Assembly (NCBI RefSeq): GCF_020379485.1
Contig: NC_063446.1
Span: 22,780,610-22,844,609, forward strand
Direction of reading: 5' to 3'
Length of the DNA stretch: 64,000 nt
From: Brassica napus
Lineage: Eukaryota > Streptophyta > Magnoliopsida > Brassicales > Brassicaceae
In this document: one piece after another, positions 60,201-64,000 of the stretch
How positions within the stretch are numbered: the first letter of the stretch is position 1
Layout of the letters: every line of letters starts with the position of its first letter
Program-made: the position numbers and the translations under genes
The notes under the pieces: model-generated
The model's database searches: none
Told to the model about the DNA's origin: nothing
What the model saw: the letters and a program-made list of their open reading frames with translations, nothing else

Positions 60201-61198
60201 TAGAATACAACTAATATGTAGAAATCAGTTTCTACAGTTTTTTAGAATTATAGTAATGTTTAGAATTTGATTTCTACATGTTTTAGATTTATAGTAAATC
60301 TGTAGAAGTCGGTTTCTACATGTTTTAGAATTAGATTAATGTGTAGATTTTGATTTCTAAGAATTTTAGAATGGTAGGTTAAGCGCGGAATGTGTATTCT
60401 ACATATTTGTAGAATACTCCTATTTACGTAGATCACGTATTCTAAACATTGTAGATTCAATGAAAAAAGTAGATTTCTACTTTTTTTAGAACATAATCTG
60501 AAATTTATAATTTTAAATTTTTTATAACTGAAAAATATACCATTAAATTCATATAGGTATTTTAACAAATATTACTATTTTTCCAATTTTTTTTTGTTTG
60601 TAAAACTATTTATTAAAATTATTTTCATAAATATTAAAGAGTATTATAAGAAAATATGACACAAAATATAGATTAGTCTAAAGGGCCATAGTTACTATTT
60701 TTTTGCTAAAAAAAACAGTTTTCCCTAGAATAAATGAATAATTAGACACAGCATTTATCAATAAGCATTTATCAATAGTTTATGTTCCTAATTTTTAATA
60801 GTATTGATGCTTATGACCCAGTATATGACCACTAAGTCAATACATCTTGATTGGCCTGAAAAAGCAAACCACTTTACATTTGTCGGCACTAAAGCAACCA
60901 ATCGATCACAGCTATTAACAACTTTAGTTACTTAATACGCACTATATTCGGTTAAACTTTAATTATTTGTTTCTTGGACAAAAAAGTAAAATAACGCAAA
61001 GAATTATATGATCATATCACCTGAGGAAACCCGAGGAGTGGAATCTATGAAAGAGTTCCCATTGATCGTGGCCGGATTGGTGACGTCATTCTTGACGGGG
61101 GATGTCGTGTCAGGTTCAGAGATTAGGGCCGAAAGCTTTACTGCTGAATCAGAGGAGGTCTTGATGGTGTTGTGAGAAGAGGAGACACAGGATCCCAT
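57237..61198 (-). CDS. Small predicted N-myristoylated protein (At3g01860-like), 3 exons
   Basis: Coding exons on the minus strand: 61198-61021, 57800-57726 and 57634-57237. Junctions are GT-AG with consistent phase, giving 216 residues. The N-terminus MGSCVSSS fits N-myristoylation at Gly2 with palmitoylation at Cys4, so a plasma membrane location is expected. The central block FFDSRGWLDSDCEDDF then VDGEFTPSRGTTPVHH is the signature of this uncharacterised plant family. The C-terminus is rich in Asp/Glu, then Asn and Arg. I know no biochemical function. Intron 1 is about 3220 bases and full of repeats, very large for this family. An in-frame ATG upstream at 61351 would add 51 residues and block myristoylation; I prefer 61198. 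The syntenic place matches At3g01860. Confidence 0.85.
58290..58820. repeat. Two-copy tandem repeat in intron 1, Helitron-like
   Basis: Two adjacent diverged copies of about 270 bases, each starting AAAGGGCGG and sharing TTTTATAAAATAATAGCA, CCGGCATAC, TCTATTCTAG and GCGGGTATAATGTTGG. The CTAG + GCGGG part resembles a minus-strand Helitron 3' end, so these may be tandem Helitron termini. Target sites are not clear. Confidence 0.6.
59600..59780. repeat. Cluster of GATCGATCGATCC palindromes
   Basis: GATCGATCGATCCC occurs at about 59609, 59641 and 59763, with further CGATC/GATCG copies in between (59696-59755). It lies in intron 1 in otherwise AT-rich DNA. Confidence 0.85.
59885..60160. repeat. 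Interspersed local duplications in intron 1
   Basis: GAATTTCTAAAAATAGGA occurs three times and GTGAATATTCTCAAAT three times in this interval, one pair separated by 140 bases of unrelated DNA. Confidence 0.7.
60210..60375. repeat. Approximately 45-bp tandem repeat, about 4 units
   Basis: Units of the form tgtagaa..gatttctacatgttttaga..ta.taatg repeat about four times with divergence; each has a small internal inverted pair (GTAGAAATC / GATTTCTAC). Confidence 0.65.
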
Positions 61199-62471
61199 CT
61201 GAAGACTCACTCGTGTCCAGCACAGAGAGCAAGAATGATTTGGGTTAGGAGAGAGTGGGGGGGGGGGGGATGAGTTTAGAGAATCTAAAAGGCACAGAGA
61301 GGGAATGAAGGAAGGAAGATGAAGAAGCAAAGAGAGGGGCTTCAAAGCCAAGTTAATGGTATGACAAAAAGAGCAGTTTCGATTTGGTAAGTGTCTTAAT
61401 TGTCTCGTTTATTTTCATATAATTTATTATGGCCTCTTCGTATTGGTCCTCCTAACATTATGATATGGGCTCCCCCACACTTTATTTATTTTATTTTATC
61501 TAATCTTTCTATCTTCTTGATTTGTTGTTTCAATGTTTTTTTTTACTCCTTGCATTTTGTCATTCTGTTTCGCCCCGCATGAAATGTACGCCCCCCCCCC
61601 CCCATCTAATTTAAAAATGTTTTGAAGAGTATCATGTTTTGATATTTTTTAATTAGTTTAAAAGTCATTGAAAACTGTGTGACCAATGATGTTTTATAGT
61701 ATTTTTGATAATTGGCTGGATTAGATTTATTTAATATTTTTAGTGTTACTTTTTAGAAAAATGTGTATGTCTTAATTCTTGTGCATTCATCCAAAACATC
61801 AACTATTTTGAAACAGAAGAAGTAATATTTTTGGTTCGTAAAACAAATTTTTTTTATAATCGAAGTCAACCGACTAATCTCACATAAAACATAAAACAAA
61901 TATTATACTTCATCTAGTTGTCCATAATTAGAACATGGACCATACAAAAAATGATTCATTTAGAAATATCTATCCTGCTTTAGTGTTTTTAAAAGCTTTT
62001 GGTAGTTTTGGGTTGATGATCACTCCATCCTAGTATAAATGAGATGATTGTGTGTAATGAACTCTTAAATCTTTGATGTTTAATTTCAATTATCAGATAA
62101 TAAAAAAAAAAGTTGATTCATTTTGGACAAGAGGTTAATGGGCCAGGTCAATCATAACCCGATCCATAGTTCCTCATCTTAAGTAAATGGACAGCGTTTT
62201 GATTGAAAAAATCTACAAAGTGAGAAAAAAGAAGAATAAAAGACAAGACTTTCCCTTTACATTAGGACAATGACTCCACGTTTGGTCGAGATTCGGGTTG
62301 AATGAAGATCTCAGAGGTAAAGTTTGGGATGTCAATATTACCCCTATTCTTTTAGAAGACGCAGCGTCGGCGGCTTGCGAACAAATTTATAATTGTTTCT
62401 TGTTCACGCATCTGGAGAATAATATTACTGCCGATGCTTTCGCCTATCAAAAATAATCCTAGTGATCATTC
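61199..62471. other. Upstream region of the myristoylated-protein gene and intergenic DNA
   Basis: Contains the 5' UTR and promoter on the minus strand, a run of about 12 G at 61259-61270 and a run of about 13 C at 61591-61603. No other gene is supported. Confidence 0.5.
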
Positions 62472-62474
62472 TAA

Positions 62475-64000
62475 GAGCAACAGCGTCGCTGTATATAGCG
62501 AGATTTCTTAGCAATTAAAATGGTGAATTTAAATAAAAAATGGTTATAAACGCAGATTTTGTTTGTTAATTAAGAAACATTTATATGTGGTTTGTGGAGG
62601 CACGTGTCACCTAGGCGAGACCGAAAGAAAGACGCGTGAGAGGGAGCAAAACAAATCAACTCCATTCTCTCTTCTTTCTTCTCTTTTCTCCCTTGTCTCT
62701 CTCCCGTGCGATATCTGTATCTCTCGAGACCGAACCCGTGTTCCGGTTGTAACAACGGCGAATCGACCCCTCAAAGTCTACTTATCGAGGCCTCTGTATC
62801 CCTACGACGGTGATACGAACGATCTCTCTTCTCTCTTCTCAGTGTCGGCGTTATCTCTCTCTCGAGGCGATCTCCTCTCAGATACCGAATCGAGCCGCTC
62901 ACATACCGAATCAAGGTCTGACATACCGAATCCACCGCTCACATATCGAATCGAGACCAAAGCCGTGAACCTCTGTCAACATCGATCTCTCCCCCGATTT
63001 GAACCAACAGCTGATTCGACCCATCTCTCTGCCTATTCGATTGTCAACGAGGTATCTCTCACTCCTCTGTCCGCGTTTTTCGATTTGATTGTATGTAACC
63101 CTAATTTTTTTTAGGGTTAAAATTAAGGTTTATGTCGATTGAATGGTAGGGGTTTTGCTAGAGGTTGGTGATTGGTATTGACAATTTGGGTCGTATATAT
63201 GTGATTGTAGGTTCGTGATTGAACTTTTGTTAAAATTGGTGATTGATCTCTTGGTTTATTTTCGTAACTGTGTTTACTTGTTCTTTATCCTCGTATAGCA
63301 TGATTTACAGACACTGTAATGTCGCTTAAATACAAATAAATTGAAACTATGTCTGCTGTATGTATGTGTTTGATGGCAACTTTGATCACGATCTTGAAAG
63401 GCTACTACACAAGGGAGAAGAACGTGGATTTTCCGGGATGATTGGAAGCATCGACTGTATGCACTGGGAGTGGAAGAATTGCCCCACCTCTTGAAAATGT
63501 ATATATTCCCGAGGAACTGATAAACCAACTAATGTGTTGGAGGCCGTGGCTTCTTATGACCTCTGGATATGGCACGCCTTTTTTGGAGCTCCAGGTACTA
63601 TGAACGATCTTAATATTCTTGATCGATCACCTGTTTTTGATGACATTATTAACGGAATTGCTCCCGAAGTCAATTACAATGTCAACGGCAGGGAGTACGA
63701 TTTGGCCTATTATCTTACATATGGTATTTATCCGGAATGAGCGATATTTATTAAATCTATTAGTCTCCCACAGGGTGAAAAAGATTCATTATTTGCAAAA
63801 AGACAGGAATCTGCCCGAAAAGATGTTGAGCGTGCCTTCGGAGTCATGCAAGCTAGATTCGCCGTTATTAAAAATCCATCAAAGTTATGGAGTAAATCGA
63901 AGATAGCAAAAATTATGAGAGCTTGTATCATACTCCATAATATGATTGTCGAAGATGAAGAACGTACGGATACTCGAGATGAGACATTTCACGATCAGGA
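62475..64000 (+). mobile_element. PIF/Harbinger transposon, left part, continues beyond window
   Basis: Begins GAGCAACAGCGTCGCTG after TAA (62472-62474), similar to the end of the element at 48436. A CT-rich leader-like section (62620-63060) precedes a transposase region at 63360 onward. The right end is outside the window. Confidence 0.75.
63360..64000 (+). pseudogene. PIF/Harbinger transposase (Plant_tran/DDE_4), decayed
   Basis: Blocks GMIGSIDCMHWEWKNCP (first catalytic Asp), LWIWHAFFGAPGTMNDLN (second Asp), LDRSPVFDDI, REYDLAYYLTYGIYP and DVERAFGVMQARFAVIKNP (catalytic Glu), then MRACIILHNMIVEDE, are the Harbinger DDE domain. In-frame stops at 63492-63494 and 63738-63740 plus frame changes break it. 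The N-terminal part is missing. The end is off the window. Confidence 0.85.

Noticed and set aside
62563..63114. 183-residue frame as a host gene
   Set aside because: It is a CT-rich leader region of the PIF/Harbinger element with simple repeated phrases (ITYRIES-like), and shows no known domain.
1..64000. tRNA, rRNA, CRISPR or prophage-like systems
   Set aside because: Nothing resembling tRNA cloverleaf sequences, rRNA or regularly spaced repeats was found; tRNA-like strings at 18081, 34115 and 43531 are only retrotransposon primer-binding sites.

Overview
This window is nuclear DNA from a Brassicaceae plant, most likely Brassica or a close relative such as Raphanus. It has AT-rich intergenic DNA, spliced plant genes, tRNA-iMet-primed Copia elements, Helitrons, Stowaway-like and PIF/Harbinger elements, and an INDEHISCENT protein close to those I recall from Brassica crops. 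No prokaryotic, viral or CRISPR feature was seen. Family names and Arabidopsis locus numbers come from memory of the families; no search was run.

Layout. (1) 1-30 kb follows the top of Arabidopsis chromosome 4 in decreasing order: a VAP27 gene (11-1283, +), IND (12002-12634, +), a decayed MEE44-like gene (about 17.3-23.2 kb, +) and UNE10/PIF8 (27910-30056, -). Genes I would expect between them are missing, as in a fractionated post-hexaploid subgenome. The spaces hold Helitrons, MITEs, a poly(A) retroposon and a rearranged Copia element. (2) 30-51 kb is almost all transposable elements: a Copia element with a perfect TSD (33429-39104), a non-autonomous LTR element (40365-44479) nested inside a poly(A) retroposon (39746-44820), another retroposon relic, and a PIF/Harbinger-type element (48436-50147) carrying a spliced fragment of a YIF1 gene. 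(3) 51-61.2 kb follows the top of Arabidopsis chromosome 3: ROXY1 (+), ACR6 (-), a DUF946/VPS62 gene (-) and a gene for a small predicted N-myristoylated protein whose first intron is about 3.2 kb of repeats. (4) 62475-64000 is the left part of a decayed PIF/Harbinger transposon that runs off the window.

The intact genes are not a pathway. IND (valve margin bHLH), UNE10/PIF8 (phytochrome-interacting bHLH), ROXY1 (floral CC-type glutaredoxin acting with TGA factors) and ACR6 (ACT-repeat protein) are separate plant genes held together by synteny. The most noteworthy items are the gene-capturing Harbinger-type element, a nearly perfect inverted repeat inside a Copia element, a retroposon family with a 47-bp internal repeat, a MITE family whose arms are telomere-like repeats, and a G-quadruplex-capable tract in the probable 5' leader of ACR6.
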